Source: Paenarthrobacter nicotinovorans (GTDB taxonomy: Bacteria > Actinomycetota > Actinomycetes > Actinomycetales > Micrococcaceae). Taken from it: DNA of 64,000 nucleotides. The notes under the pieces were generated by a model that was not told the DNA's origin, ran no database searches, and saw only the letters and a program-made list of their open reading frames with translations. The stretch covers positions 1,798,001 through 1,862,000 of the forward strand of contig NZ_CP089293.1 in NCBI RefSeq assembly GCF_021919345.1. Direction: 5' to 3'. Positions within the stretch are counted from its first letter, which is position 1. Every line of letters begins with the position of its first letter. This document shows, piece after piece, positions 26,237-36,208 of the stretch. Position numbers and translations under genes: made by a program.

Positions 26237-28213
26237 GTGCTGACAATTTTGAATGCCGCGAAGCGGGTGCTGGTGGGCCGGCCTGTCCGGAACGACCGCC
26301 TGTCCCACACGCTGTTGCCCAAACGCATCGCATTGCCGATCTTCGCCTCGGACGCCCTGTCGTCGGTGGCGTACGCCCCGGATGAAATCCTGCTTACGCT
26401 CGCCTTGGCCGGGGTCAGCGCCGTGGCGTTCTCGCCCTTGGTTGGCCTCGCCGTCATGGTGGTGTTGCTCACAGTGGTGGCCTCGTACCGCCAAAACGTC
26501 CATGCCTACCCGTCCGGTGGCGGCGACTATGAGATCGCGAACGTCAACCTCGGCAAGTATGCGGGCCTTACGGTTGCGTCGGCCCTGCTGGTTGACTACG
26601 TCCTCACCGTCGCGGTGTCCATGTCCTCGGCTGCGACGTACCTGACCACCGCCATCCCCTCGCTCCACGGCCAGCAGGCGTTGATCGCCACCATAGGTGT
26701 CACCATCCTTGCGTTGGTCAACCTGCGGGGAATCAAGGAAGCCGGCACGGTCTTCGCCATTCCTACCTACATCTTCATGGCGTCCATCCTGGGCATGACG
26801 GCCGTTGGAATCTTCCAGGCGGCGACCGGACAACTGGGGGAGGCCCCGTCAGCCAACTTCACAATCGTTCCCGCGCCCGGATTCGATGAAGGCCTGGTGG
26901 GACTTGCCGGCGCCTTCCTGCTGCTTCGGGCCTTCTCCTCGGGAGCCGCGGCCCTCACCGGCGTCGAAGCCATCAGCAACGGCGTACCCAACTTCAAGAA
27001 GCCCAAGAGCAAGAATGCAGCGACGACGCTGCTGCTCCTGGGTGTCATTGCCGCTTCGATGCTGGCTGGAATCCTCTACCTGGCCAATGCCACGAAGGTG
27101 CACATCGTCCTGGACCCGGCAAAGGAGTTCCTGGTGGACGGCAAGCCGCTTCCCGAGGGCTACATCCAAACCCCGGCCATCAGCCAGATCGCCGATACGA
27201 TCTTCGGCTCCGGCTCCATCCTCTTCTACATCGTCGTTGCAGCCACCGGCATCATCCTGGTGTTTGCCTCCAACACCGCCTTCAACGGATTTCCCGTACT
27301 GGGCTCCATCCTTGCGCAGGACGGATACCTTCCCCGCCAGTTGCGCACCAGGGGCGACAGGTTGGCTTTCAGCAACGGTGTCCTGGCCTTGGCAGCCGGA
27401 GCCTTGGTCCTCATCCTCGCGTTCAACGCCGATGTCACCAAGCTGATCCAGCTCTACATCGTGGGCGTTTTCATCTCCTTCACGGCAAGCCAGCTGGGCA
27501 TGATCCGCCACTGGGGCCGTGAGCTGAAGCTGGCCAAGGACAAGGTTGTCCGGCGCCGCATCATCAAATCCCGCACCATCAACATGATGGGCTTCGGGAT
27601 GACGGCACTGGTGCTGGTGATTGTCCTCATCACAAAGTTTGAACAGGGTGCCTGGATCGCCCTGCTCGCGATGTTCATCCTCTTCCTCATCATGTGGAGC
27701 ATCCGGGCCCACTATGACAATGTCGCCAAGGAACTCGCAGTCGACGAAGACTCCTCTCCCCGCGCACTGCCTACCCGGGTCCACGCCGTACTTCTCGTCT
27801 CGCACGTGCGCAAACCGGTCCTGAGGGCGCTGGCCTATGCCCGCGCCTCAAGGCCTTCGCGTCTGGACGCCGTCACCGTGGACATCAACTCCGAAGAGAC
27901 GGAACACACCGTCAGGGACTGGGAAAAACTGGAAATTCCCGTTCCCTTGACTGTTTTGGCCAGCCCCTACCGTGAAACTGTCACGCCCATCATGGACTAC
28001 ATCAAAACCATGCGCCGGGACTCTCCACGCGACCTCATCGTCGTGTACATCCCGGAGTATGTGGTGGGCAAGTGGTGGGAACAGCTGGTCCACAACCAGA
28101 CAGCACTCAGAATCAAGACGAGGCTCCACTTTGAACCCGGAGTCATGGTTGCCAGCGTTCCGTGGCAACTGAAGTCGTCAGAAGAAGCAAAGGCACTGCA
28201 GGATACCCAATGA
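26237..28213 (+). CDS. KimA-like APC-superfamily potassium transporter
   Basis: A 658-residue membrane protein: twelve or so helices of the APC fold (residues 30-480) and a cytosolic C-terminal domain (490-655) including LVSHVRKPVLRALAYARASRP and YIPEYVVGKWWEQLVHNQTALRIKTRLHF. The opening RIALPIFASDALSSVAYAPDEILL and the length are typical of the KimA (YdaO) type of H+/K+ symporter, whose cytosolic domain in Bacillus binds c-di-AMP. It lies divergent from ceoB/ceoC, supporting potassium as substrate. GTG start. Stop overlaps the methyltransferase gene as ATGA. Confidence 0.82.
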   Translation: MLTILNAAKRVLVGRPVRNDRLSHTLLPKRIALPIFASDALSSVAYAPDEILLTLALAGVSAVAFSPLVGLAVMVVLLTVVASYRQNVHAYPSGGGDYEIANVNLGKYAGLTVASALLVDYVLTVAVSMSSAATYLTTAIPSLHGQQALIATIGVTILALVNLRGIKEAGTVFAIPTYIFMASILGMTAVGIFQAATGQLGEAPSANFTIVPAPGFDEGLVGLAGAFLLLRAFSSGAAALTGVEAISNGVPNFKKPKSKNAATTLLLLGVIAASMLAGILYLANATKVHIVLDPAKEFLVDGKPLPEGYIQTPAISQIADTIFGSGSILFYIVVAATGIILVFASNTAFNGFPVLGSILAQDGYLPRQLRTRGDRLAFSNGVLALAAGALVLILAFNADVTKLIQLYIVGVFISFTASQLGMIRHWGRELKLAKDKVVRRRIIKSRTINMMGFGMTALVLVIVLITKFEQGAWIALLAMFILFLIMWSIRAHYDNVAKELAVDEDSSPRALPTRVHAVLLVSHVRKPVLRALAYARASRPSRLDAVTVDINSEETEHTVRDWEKLEIPVPLTVLASPYRETVTPIMDYIKTMRRDSPRDLIVVYIPEYVVGKWWEQLVHNQTALRIKTRLHFEPGVMVASVPWQLKSSEEAKALQDTQ

Positions 28214-29586
28214 CCCCCCACAGCAATCCGCCCCGCACGGGGCACAGCGACACTCACGGAGCCCAGGCAGCGGACGGTGATGAACTCGTCGTCAGCGTCG
28301 GTCCGATCGCCCACGGCGGGCATTTCGTCGCACGTCACGAGGGCCGCGTTATTTTCGTCCGGCATGCCATCCCCGGTGAGAAGGTCCGCGTCCGGTTGAC
28401 CGACTCGGGTGACTCGTCGCGCTTCTGGCGCGCCGACGTCGTGGAGGTCCTGGACGCTTCGCCCGACCGCGTTCCGCACTTTTGGAAGGCGGCGGACTCC
28501 CTGGCGTCCTGGAACCGGGGTGCCCCGCCGGTCGGCGGCGCCGAACTGGGGCACATCTCGCTCGAGCGGCAGCGTGGCCTGAAAGCAGAGGTTCTCGCCG
28601 AACAGCTGAAACGGCTGGCCGGCCTGGATCTCGCCACCGAGGTGGAGGCAGTCGGCGGGAACCACGACGACGGACTCGGCTGGCGTACGCGCGCCAGCTT
28701 CGCGGTGACCTCCAATGGACGCTTGGGCATGCATGCCCACCGCTCGGACATGGTGCTTCCGGTCAAGGAAATGCCGTTGGCCCTGCAGGGGATCAACGAC
28801 CTCCGGCTATGGGACATTGACCTTTCCGGCATAGCCCGTGTGGAGGTCGCTGTCCCAGCCAACGGTTCCAGGCCCCTGATCCTCCTGGCTCCGGAGGAAG
28901 GCACCAGCCCCAAACGCTTGCACAGCATCGTCTCCCAACTGCCAGGCGACGTCTCCGTGGCGGGTTTCGATCCCCTTAAGGGCGAGGTCCAGCAACTGCG
29001 GGGGAGGACCTGGGTCCAGGAGAGTGCCGCAGGCCACGACTACCGGGTAACAGGAGAGGGTTTCTGGCAAATCCATAAGGACGCACCGAACACCCTGGTT
29101 GGAGCTGTGACGGACTATCTTTCCCGCGGCGGGTATCTGGAGCACTGTGCGGCTGTCGCCGATCTCTACGCCGGCGCCGGGCTGTTTACGGCCCCTCTGG
29201 CGGACGCCGTAGGGATCACTGGTTCGGTCCTCTCTGTCGAGGGCTCGCCGGGCACCAGCCGGGACGCCCGCAAGAACCTCCATGGATCGCCCCAGGTGGA
29301 AATAGTCCAGGGCCGCGTGGAGCGGGTCCTGCACCAGCGGTCCCGCAGCTTCGACTCCTTGGTGCTGGATCCGCCCAGGGCCGGCGCAGGCAAAACCGTG
29401 GTCAAGCAATTGATGGCCACCGGCCCGCGTGCAATCGCCTATGTGTCCTGCGATCCCGCTTCCTTTGCGCGTGATCTGGGTTACTTCCATCAGGGCGGAT
29501 GGCGGCTGGAGTCGCTGCGGGCTTTTGATCTCTACCCCAACACCCACCATCTCGAAACGGTTGGCCTGATCGTTCCGGCCGCCTAG
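28210..29586 (+). CDS. TRAM-domain RNA m5U methyltransferase (RumA/TrmA family)
   Basis: A 458-residue SAM-dependent methyltransferase. Residues 25-85 form a TRAM RNA-binding domain (VGPIAHGGHFVARHEGRVIFVRHAIPGEKV), followed by a central domain and the Rossmann fold: SAM motif LYAGAGLFT, catalytic DPPRAG, and the catalytic Cys in YVSCDPASFARDL, six residues before the usual Leu. It methylates uridine in rRNA or tRNA; I cannot tell which base. It lacks the four-cysteine iron-sulfur cluster of E. coli RlmD. ATG overlaps the transporter stop, so the two are co-translated. Confidence 0.88.
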   Translation: MTPHSNPPRTGHSDTHGAQAADGDELVVSVGPIAHGGHFVARHEGRVIFVRHAIPGEKVRVRLTDSGDSSRFWRADVVEVLDASPDRVPHFWKAADSLASWNRGAPPVGGAELGHISLERQRGLKAEVLAEQLKRLAGLDLATEVEAVGGNHDDGLGWRTRASFAVTSNGRLGMHAHRSDMVLPVKEMPLALQGINDLRLWDIDLSGIARVEVAVPANGSRPLILLAPEEGTSPKRLHSIVSQLPGDVSVAGFDPLKGEVQQLRGRTWVQESAAGHDYRVTGEGFWQIHKDAPNTLVGAVTDYLSRGGYLEHCAAVADLYAGAGLFTAPLADAVGITGSVLSVEGSPGTSRDARKNLHGSPQVEIVQGRVERVLHQRSRSFDSLVLDPPRAGAGKTVVKQLMATGPRAIAYVSCDPASFARDLGYFHQGGWRLESLRAFDLYPNTHHLETVGLIVPAA

Positions 29587-29596
29587 CTGGGCCGGT

Positions 29597-29624
29597 CCCC
29601 GTCCGCGCGAGACTGCGGACGGGG
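29597..29624 (+). terminator. Terminator after the RNA methyltransferase gene
   Basis: 10-bp perfect stem CCCCGTCCGC/GCGGACGGGG (29597-29606, 29615-29624), 8-base loop, followed by CGGCTTT, eleven bases after the stop codon. Confidence 0.65.
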
Positions 29625-29663
29625 CGGCTTTGGCGGATGGCTGCCCGTGGCGGAGACAATGCC

Positions 29664-29680
29664 ACTACGATGGGCGTAGT
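29664..29680. promoter_or_regulatory. Palindrome over a possible acnA -10 element
   Basis: ACTACG-N5-CGTAGT (29664-29680) overlaps TACGAT, which fits a -10 hexamer. The half-site CTAC/GTAG resembles the BlaI-type dyads before cydA but the spacing is two bases longer, so a different regulator is more likely. Confidence 0.4.
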
Positions 29681-29741
29681 AGTCCCGCTCCGCAGGAATG
29701 AACACCCCCGGGGTGGGGTGACCAACAGAGATGCCGCCCGG

Positions 29742-29760
29742 CTAAGTAAGGTCCACCTAA
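29742..29760. promoter_or_regulatory. DtxR/IdeR-like iron box before acnA
   Basis: The 19-mer at 29742-29760 matches the DtxR consensus at 13 of 19 positions, including the last six bases (ACCTAA). It lies 57 bases before the acnA start, a place where an iron-dependent repressor could act on an iron-sulfur enzyme. Motif match only. Confidence 0.4.
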
Positions 29761-29816
29761 CTGGCTAGCGGCCAACCACGCGACAAAGATGAAACTGTTG
29801 CGAGAGGAGTCCTGCC

Positions 29817-32624
29817 ATGAGCACTGTGGACAGCTTCGGTTCCAAAGGCGTACTGAATGTAGCCGGCACCGACTATGAAATTTTCCGGTTGAACTCCGTA
29901 GAGGGCGCAGACAGCCTTCCGTTCAGCCTCAAGGTATTGCTTGAAAACCTCCTGCGGACTGAGGATGGCGCCAATATAACGGCTGACCATGTCCGCGCCC
30001 TGGCCGGTTGGGATCCCAACGCGGAGCCCGACACGGAAATCCAGTTCACCCCGGCACGTGTCATCATGCAGGACTTCACTGGCGTTCCCTGCGTTGTTGA
30101 CCTGGCCACCATGCGTGAAGCCGTCAAGGAACTTGGCGGCGACCCCAAGCGCGTCAACCCGTTGGCGCCTGCGGAAATGGTTATCGACCACTCCGTCCAG
30201 ATCGACGCGTTCGGTAACTCGGGCGCGCTGGAACGCAACATGGAGATCGAGTACCAGCGCAATGGTGAGCGCTACCAGTTCCTTCGCTGGGGCCAGACCG
30301 CGTTCGACGACTTCAAGGTCGTTCCCCCGGGAACCGGTATTGTCCACCAGGTCAACATCGAGTACCTGGCACGCACCGTGATGACCCGCGAGGTTGACGG
30401 CGTCGTCCGTGCCTATCCCGACACCTGTGTGGGCACTGACTCCCACACGACCATGGTCAACGGCCTTGGCATCCTGGGTTGGGGCGTCGGTGGCATCGAA
30501 GCCGAGGCAGCAATGCTCGGCCAGCCGGTCTCCATGCTCATTCCGCGTGTTGTCGGCTTCAAGCTCAACGGCAGCATTCCGGCCGGCGCAACCGCTACGG
30601 ACGTCGTCCTGACCATCACCGAAATGCTGCGCAAGCACGGTGTTGTGGGCAAGTTCGTCGAGTTCTACGGCGAAGGCGTTGCGGCTGTGCCGCTGGCCAA
30701 CCGCGCCACCATCGGCAACATGAGCCCGGAATTCGGTTCCACGGCCGCCATGTTCCCGATCGACGACGTCACCTTGGACTACCTGCGCCTGACGGGCCGC
30801 TCAGAAGAGAACGTCGCCCTGGTGGAGGCGTACACCAAGGAGCAGGGCCTCTGGCACGACCCTTCCCGCGAACTGCGTTTCTCCGAGTTCCTCGAGCTGG
30901 ACCTCTCCACGGTTGTTCCGTCGATCTCCGGCCCGAAGCGTCCCCAGGACCGCATCGAGCTCACGGATGCCAAGGAGCAGTTCCGCAAGGACATCCACAA
31001 CTACGTCTCCATCGAAGACGGCAGCGTGGACGAGGCCTTGGACGAATCCTTCCCCGCTTCCGATTCGCCGTCCTTCACGCACGCCGACTCGCACACCACG
31101 GAGACGGCACGCGTTGCGTCCGCCGCCAATGGTGCGAACGGCCGTCCGTCGTCGCCGGTTCACGTGAAGACCGCTGACGGACGCGAATTCGAACTGGACC
31201 ACGGCGCAGTGTCGATCGCCTCGATCACGTCCTGCACCAACACGTCCAACCCTTCCGTCATGCTGGCTGCCGCCCTCCTGGCACGCAACGCCGTGGACAA
31301 GGGCCTCACCTCCAAGCCGTGGGTCAAGACGTCCGTCGCCCCCGGCTCCAAGGTGGTCACGGACTACTACGAAAAGTCCGGCCTGACCCCGTACCTCGAG
31401 AAGCTCGGCTTCTACATCGTGGGTTACGGCTGCGCCACGTGCATCGGCAACTCCGGCCCGCTTGAGCCGGAAATCTCCGAAGCAATCCAGGCCAACGACC
31501 TCTCCGTGACGGCAGTCCTCTCGGGCAACCGCAACTTCGAAGGCCGCATCAACCCGGACGTAAAGATGAACTACCTGGCTTCGCCGCCGCTGGTCATCGC
31601 TTACGCACTGGCTGGTTCCATGGACTTCGACTTCGACACCGATGCCCTGGGCACCGACTCCGAAGGCAACGAGGTGTTCCTGAAGGACATCTGGCCGAAC
31701 CCGACCGAGGTGCAGGAAGTCATTGACTCCTCCATCGACGAGGCCATGTTCGCCAAGGGTTATGAAGGCGTCTTCGACGGCGACGACCGCTGGAAGGCAC
31801 TCGACACCCCTGCCGGTGACACCTTCGCCTGGGCTGAGGACTCCACCTACGTGCGGAAGCCCCCATACTTCGAGGGCATGAAGGCGCAGCCGGATCCCGT
31901 CAAGGACATCTCGGGTGCCCGCGTGCTCCTGAAGCTTGGCGATTCCGTCACCACGGACCACATCTCCCCGGCCGGCTCCTTCAAGTCGGACACCCCCGCT
32001 GGCCAGTACCTCCTGGCCAACGGTGTGGAGCGCAAGGACTTCAACTCCTACGGCTCACGCCGTGGCAACCACGAAGTCATGATCCGCGGTACCTTCGCCA
32101 ACATCCGCATCAAGAACCAGCTCCTGGACGGCGTCGAAGGTGGCTTCACCCGCGACTTCAGCCAGGAAGGCGCACCGCAGGCCTACGTCTACGACGCAGC
32201 CCAGAACTACCAGGCTGCGGGAACGCCGCTGGTTGTCCTGGCAGGCAAGGAATACGGTTCCGGTTCGTCCCGTGACTGGGCAGCCAAGGGCACTGCGCTC
32301 CTGGGTGTCAAGGCAGTCATCGCCGAGAGCTACGAGCGCATCCACCGCTCCAACCTGATCGGCATGGGTGTCCTTCCGCTCCAGTTCCCGGCCGGCGAGT
32401 CGGCTGCAACGCTGGGCCTGACCGGTACGGAAACCTTTGCAGTTGAGGGCGTCACCGAGCTGAACAACGGCACCACGCCGAAGACGCTCAAGGTCACGGC
32501 AACGGCTGAGGACGGCACGTCCAAGTCCTTCGATGCTGTGCTGCGTATCGATACCCCGGGCGAAGCGGACTACTACCGCAACGGTGGCATCCTGCAGTAC
32601 GTTCTGCGTCAGATCTCCGCATAA
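29817..32624 (+). CDS. acnA: Aconitate hydratase
   Basis: A 935-residue aconitase that converts citrate to isocitrate in the TCA cycle. The three 4Fe-4S cysteines are in [11 protein letters not shown] and in [14 protein letters not shown]; the substrate-binding and swivel-domain motifs ([15 protein letters not shown]) are present. A segment of about 60 residues near 395-455 ([21 protein letters not shown]...) is inserted before the cysteine region and is longer than in E. coli AcnA. A GAGAGGAG ribosome site precedes ATG. Flanked by terminators on both sides, so it is a single-gene unit. Confidence 0.96.
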   Translation: MSTVDSFGSKGVLNVAGTDYEIFRLNSVEGADSLPFSLKVLLENLLRTEDGANITADHVRALAGWDPNAEPDTEIQFTPARVIMQDFTGVPCVVDLATMREAVKELGGDPKRVNPLAPAEMVIDHSVQIDAFGNSGALERNMEIEYQRNGERYQFLRWGQTAFDDFKVVPPGTGIVHQVNIEYLARTVMTREVDGVVRAYPDTCVGTDSHTTMVNGLGILGWGVGGIEAEAAMLGQPVSMLIPRVVGFKLNGSIPAGATATDVVLTITEMLRKHGVVGKFVEFYGEGVAAVPLANRATIGNMSPEFGSTAAMFPIDDVTLDYLRLTGRSEENVALVEAYTKEQGLWHDPSRELRFSEFLELDLSTVVPSISGPKRPQDRIELTDAKEQFRKDIHNYVSIEDGSVDEALDESFPASDSPSFTHADSHTTETARVASAANGANGRPSSPVHVKTADGREFELDHGAVSIASITSCTNTSNPSVMLAAALLARNAVDKGLTSKPWVKTSVAPGSKVVTDYYEKSGLTPYLEKLGFYIVGYGCATCIGNSGPLEPEISEAIQANDLSVTAVLSGNRNFEGRINPDVKMNYLASPPLVIAYALAGSMDFDFDTDALGTDSEGNEVFLKDIWPNPTEVQEVIDSSIDEAMFAKGYEGVFDGDDRWKALDTPAGDTFAWAEDSTYVRKPPYFEGMKAQPDPVKDISGARVLLKLGDSVTTDHISPAGSFKSDTPAGQYLLANGVERKDFNSYGSRRGNHEVMIRGTFANIRIKNQLLDGVEGGFTRDFSQEGAPQAYVYDAAQNYQAAGTPLVVLAGKEYGSGSSRDWAAKGTALLGVKAVIAESYERIHRSNLIGMGVLPLQFPAGESAATLGLTGTETFAVEGVTELNNGTTPKTLKVTATAEDGTSKSFDAVLRIDTPGEADYYRNGGILQYVLRQISA

Positions 32625-32653
32625 CGTAATCCGGCTGGTTTCAGCCGATTACG
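32625..32653 (+). terminator. First acnA terminator
   Basis: Hairpin starting at the base after the stop codon: CGTAAT+CGGCTG (32625-32637, one C bulge) pairs with CAGCCG+ATTACG (32642-32653), 4-base loop. Confidence 0.6.
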
Positions 32654-32660
32654 GTGCCAT

Positions 32661-32696
32661 GCAGCCCCGGCTGGTCGATTGACCGGCCGGGGCTGC
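32661..32696 (+). terminator. Second acnA terminator
   Basis: 16-bp stem with one T-G wobble (32661-32676 with 32681-32696) and tetraloop GATT, following the first hairpin directly. A tandem arrangement between two highly expressed genes. Confidence 0.65.
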
Positions 32697-32802
32697 TGGC
32701 GTCCGGGATAATTCCGCCCCGCCGAATCGGTGGCCGGGGGAACGCGCGGCACCGGGCACGCGCTAAAGTTAACGAGCACGTCATTCACCCTAAGGAGGGC
32801 CG

Positions 32803-34776
32803 TTGGGACTTTTGGAAACCGTCAAGGATCCACAGGACCTGGCCAAACTGTCCGGCAAAGAGCTGGAAGAATTGGCTGGCGAAATCAGGAAGTTCCTGAT
32901 CACCAACGTCGCCGCGACAGGCGGCCACCTCGGTCCGAACCTGGGCGTGGTTGAACTTACCCTTGCAGTCCACCGGATGTTCGATTCGCCGCGCGACAGC
33001 ATCGTCTTTGATACCGGCCACCAGTCCTATGTCCATAAACTTCTGACGGGTCGCCAGGACTTCAGTACCCTCCGTCAACAGGGTGGGCTCTCCGGCTACC
33101 CGGAGCGGGCCGAGTCCGAACACGACATCGTGGAAAGCTCCCACGCCTCGTCATCCTTGTCCTGGGCCGACGGAATTTCCCGCGCCCGCCAGCTCACCGG
33201 TGAAGGTGACCGATTCGTCGTCGCGGTTGTCGGCGATGGTGCGCTGACAGGTGGCATGACATGGGAGGCCATCAACAACATTGCCGCTGACAAGCGGCGA
33301 CGCGTCGTGATCGTGGTCAACGACAACGGACGTTCCTACGCGCCCACTGTCGGTGGTTTTGCCGACTACCTTGCCTCGTTGCGCCCCACGATCGATTCGC
33401 TCCGCACTGCCCCCGCGTACGAGCGGATGCTCGACTGGTGGAAGAAGAAGCTGCAGAACGGCGGCCCGGCCGGCCAGTTCACCTACAAGAGCCTGCACGC
33501 CATGAAGAAGGGCATCAAGGACTGGTGGGCCCCGCAGGGCATGTTCGAGGACCTGGGGATGAAGTACATCGGCCCCGTCGACGGACACAACCTCCAGGCC
33601 ATGGAGCATGCCCTCAACACGGCGAAAGCCTACGGCGGGCCTGTCATTGTGCATGCCATGACCGAGAAGGGGCACGGGTACGCACCCGCCCTCGCCAACG
33701 AGGCGGACCAGTTCCACGCCGTGGGCATCATCGACCCCGAAACAGGGGAGTCCACTGAAATCCCCGGTGCCAGGTCGTGGACCTCGGTGTTCGCCGAGGA
33801 GATCGCGGACATTGCTGACGAGCGCGAGGACATCGTCGGCATCACCGGCGCCATGCTCATCCCGGTGGGGCTGCATAAGTTCGCTGAGCGCCATCCTGAA
33901 CGCGTCATCGATGTCGGCATCGCCGAGCAACATGCCCTGACCTCGGCCGCAGGAATGGCCTTCGGCGGCCTGCACCCTGTGGTTGCCGTGTACGCAACCT
34001 TCCTGAACCGTGCCTTCGACCAGCTCCTGATGGACGTTGCGTTGCACAAAGCCGGTGTCACCATTGTCCTGGACCGCGCCGGAGTGACCGGTCCGGACGG
34101 GCCCAGCCACCACGGCATGTGGGATATGGCCATGGTCCAGATTGTTCCTGGCCTCCATTTGGCTGCCCCCCGCGATGCAACCCGGCTCCGCGAAGAACTC
34201 CGTGAGGCTGTTGCCATCAACGATGCTCCCACCGTTGTGCGCTTCTCCAAGGGCAGTGTCGGTTCCGAAGTTGAAGCCATCGAACGGCTCCACGACGGCG
34301 TGGACATCCTTGCGCGCAGGCCTGCAGGCTCCACTGAGAACGACGTCCTGATCGTCAGCGTAGGTGCGATGTCCGAGTTGGCCTTGGACGTGGCCGACCG
34401 CCTGGGCGCCCAAGGCATCAGTTCAACAGTGGTGGATCCGCGGTGGGTCCTTCCGGTCCGGAAATCAATCATCGCCCTCGCAGCCCGTCACCGCTTGGTG
34501 ATCTGCATCGAGGACGGCGTACGCGCCGGTGGCGTTGGTTCCCGCATCCGCCAGGAAATGCGTGCAGCCGGCGTGGATACTGCCCTGAACGAGGTCGGCT
34601 TGCCGGTGGAGTTCCTGGTGCACGGTTCCCGGAGCCAGGTGCTGGAACGCGTCGGGCTCACCGCGCAAAAGATAACGCACGACGTCGTTGCCCAGGTTTT
34701 GGGGACCAAGGTCCCCTTTGCACGCCCCCTCCCGGGTCAGGAGCACCCCACTACAGGCAGCTTGCCCACCCTGTGA
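32803..34776 (+). CDS. dxs: 1-deoxy-D-xylulose-5-phosphate synthase
   Basis: A 657-residue thiamine-diphosphate enzyme that makes DXP from pyruvate and glyceraldehyde 3-phosphate, the first step of the MEP isoprenoid pathway. Visible: [13 protein letters not shown] near residue 41, the ThDP motif [16 protein letters not shown] near 145, the transketolase centre ([15 protein letters not shown]) and the C-terminal transketolase-C region. TTG at 32803 follows AAGGAGGG. The C-terminus overlaps the DUF402 start as GTGA. Confidence 0.96.
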   Translation: MGLLETVKDPQDLAKLSGKELEELAGEIRKFLITNVAATGGHLGPNLGVVELTLAVHRMFDSPRDSIVFDTGHQSYVHKLLTGRQDFSTLRQQGGLSGYPERAESEHDIVESSHASSSLSWADGISRARQLTGEGDRFVVAVVGDGALTGGMTWEAINNIAADKRRRVVIVVNDNGRSYAPTVGGFADYLASLRPTIDSLRTAPAYERMLDWWKKKLQNGGPAGQFTYKSLHAMKKGIKDWWAPQGMFEDLGMKYIGPVDGHNLQAMEHALNTAKAYGGPVIVHAMTEKGHGYAPALANEADQFHAVGIIDPETGESTEIPGARSWTSVFAEEIADIADEREDIVGITGAMLIPVGLHKFAERHPERVIDVGIAEQHALTSAAGMAFGGLHPVVAVYATFLNRAFDQLLMDVALHKAGVTIVLDRAGVTGPDGPSHHGMWDMAMVQIVPGLHLAAPRDATRLREELREAVAINDAPTVVRFSKGSVGSEVEAIERLHDGVDILARRPAGSTENDVLIVSVGAMSELALDVADRLGAQGISSTVVDPRWVLPVRKSIIALAARHRLVICIEDGVRAGGVGSRIRQEMRAAGVDTALNEVGLPVEFLVHGSRSQVLERVGLTAQKITHDVVAQVLGTKVPFARPLPGQEHPTTGSLPTL

Positions 34777-35342
34777 GGGACGATCGCGGACCGGGCGCCC
34801 TGCAGCCTGGAGACCTTGTTGTGGCGCGGAACAGGAAGTGGGACGGCACCGCCCACTGGGTTGTTCCCGGCCGTTATCTTGGTGAGGACATTTACGGCTG
34901 GTGGATATTCCAGGGCGCAGGGGAGTTCTGTTCCCGCCCGGGGGCGGCGTTCTACACCGCTTCTGATGCCATCTTGCTTGTACCCAGGACAGGCGAGTAC
35001 GTGGCAACGTTCTACGATGACAGCTACCCGGGCGACTTCCGCATTTATGTGGACCTGGCCACCGCCCACGCCTGGACTCCCATCAAAGCCGGTGTGACCG
35101 AGTTCCACATGATCGACATGGACCTGGACGTCATCCGTTCCACCACGCACGGGGTGTTTGTTGATGATGAGGACGAGTTCGAGGAACACCGGGCAGCCAT
35201 GGTCTATCCGGGACAAACAGTGGACGCCATGCGTACCGAATGCGCAGCGCTATACGAAGCAGTGGACACCATGAAACCACCGTTCGACGTTCTGGGGTCC
35301 AGCAGTCCCAGCGCCGAGTGGTTCAGGAAAGGACGCGCATGA
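34773..35342 (+). CDS. DUF402 domain protein
   Basis: A 189-residue protein with a DUF402 fold: [26 protein letters not shown], then [30 protein letters not shown]402 members include phosphatases acting on nucleoside di/triphosphates in Gram-positives and RNA-linked FAU-1-type proteins; acidic clusters here could bind metal. Which activity applies cannot be read from sequence. The GTG start at 34773 overlaps the dxs stop (GTGA), and the TGA overlaps the next ATG, so dxs and two unknown genes are translated in series. Confidence 0.75.
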   Translation: MRDDRGPGALQPGDLVVARNRKWDGTAHWVVPGRYLGEDIYGWWIFQGAGEFCSRPGAAFYTASDAILLVPRTGEYVATFYDDSYPGDFRIYVDLATAHAWTPIKAGVTEFHMIDMDLDVIRSTTHGVFVDDEDEFEEHRAAMVYPGQTVDAMRTECAALYEAVDTMKPPFDVLGSSSPSAEWFRKGRA

Positions 35343-35899
35343 CCGGGATTATCCGGACGTACAAGACAGACGACGAGGGTGTACTGCACTTTCGCGAAGC
35401 CTGGTACGACGACGAAGACCAGCAGTTCGTGGTTAACCACGGGGTAGTTGGCCACCAGAGCAAGACCAACGAAACCGGAGTGGATGACGAGTCCGCTGTC
35501 GAAGGTTTGATGACCGCCTTTGCCGCCCAGTGCGAGGAAGACGGCTACGCCGAGATTCCCGAGTCCGAGCAGTTCTGGGTGGTGGCGCAGATTGCGCTGA
35601 AGACCAAGGACGGCACAGAACGCGACCGCCATCTGGAAAGGAAGGCGAAAGCGGCCCTTACCGGCGAACTGGCGTGGCGTGGACTGGGGATCGTGGACCG
35701 CTCTGAGATCGGCAACGGCCACCTCAACATTTTTTGCCTGTGCCCGGATGTCAACAAAGCCGTCAACGCCGTCAAGATCTGTGTCCGCGGCGAAGACCTG
35801 GACTTCACGAAGCTCACCGTGGCTGCCGCGCCCCATGGAGATCCCGCAGCGTTCAAGGTGAAGCACTCGCCGAAGCAAGGTATGGGCTTTAGTCTCTAA
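35339..35899 (+). CDS. Conserved hypothetical protein downstream of DUF402
   Basis: I do not recognise a family. The product has 186 residues, is acidic and soluble without a signal peptide or membrane segment, and begins [30 protein letters not shown]. It has a beta-rich middle, two cysteines in FCLCPDV and no catalytic motif I can name. It overlaps the DUF402 gene (ATGA) and is followed 30 bases later by the HhH gene. The tight overlap suggests that it works with the DUF402 protein. Confidence 0.7.
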   Translation: MTGIIRTYKTDDEGVLHFREAWYDDEDQQFVVNHGVVGHQSKTNETGVDDESAVEGLMTAFAAQCEEDGYAEIPESEQFWVVAQIALKTKDGTERDRHLERKAKAALTGELAWRGLGIVDRSEIGNGHLNIFCLCPDVNKAVNAVKICVRGEDLDFTKLTVAAAPHGDPAAFKVKHSPKQGMGFSL

Positions 35900-35929
35900 G
35901 TAGCACCCAATGCACGAGGAGGGAACCCC

Positions 35930-36154
35930 ATGTCGTCCAAGAGCAACTGGCCCGGACATACACCTTTGCCCAAGGGCCTGGCAGCACCGGCCAAGCGCGC
36001 ACTGGCCCATCAGGGCATAGAAACATTGGAGCAGCTGGCCGAGTACGGTGAGGGCCAGGTTTCCAAGCTCCACGGCATGGGTCCAGTGGCCATCGCCCAG
36101 CTTGAGGATGCCATGGAGGAATCGGGAATCACCTACGGTACTGCCGGCGGCTAG
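35930..36154 (+). CDS. Small helix-hairpin-helix protein
   Basis: A 74-residue protein containing one helix-hairpin-helix unit similar to that of the RNA polymerase alpha C-terminal domain: ALAHQGIETLEQLAEYGEGQVSKLHGMGPVAIAQLEDAM. HhH units bind nucleic acid backbones non-specifically. A GAGGAGGGAA ribosome site precedes ATG. It may be part of the dxs-DUF402 operon or of its own unit. Partner unknown. Confidence 0.75.
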   Translation: MSSKSNWPGHTPLPKGLAAPAKRALAHQGIETLEQLAEYGEGQVSKLHGMGPVAIAQLEDAMEESGITYGTAGG

Positions 36155-36208
36155 GGTTTTGTTGCCCGGGGTGACTATCTTCCCGTGGGAGCGGGATAGG
36201 GTGAATTC

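Noticed and set aside
30801..31961. 386-codon antisense frame inside acnA
   Set aside because: Composition artefact of codon use in a highly expressed gene; no domain.
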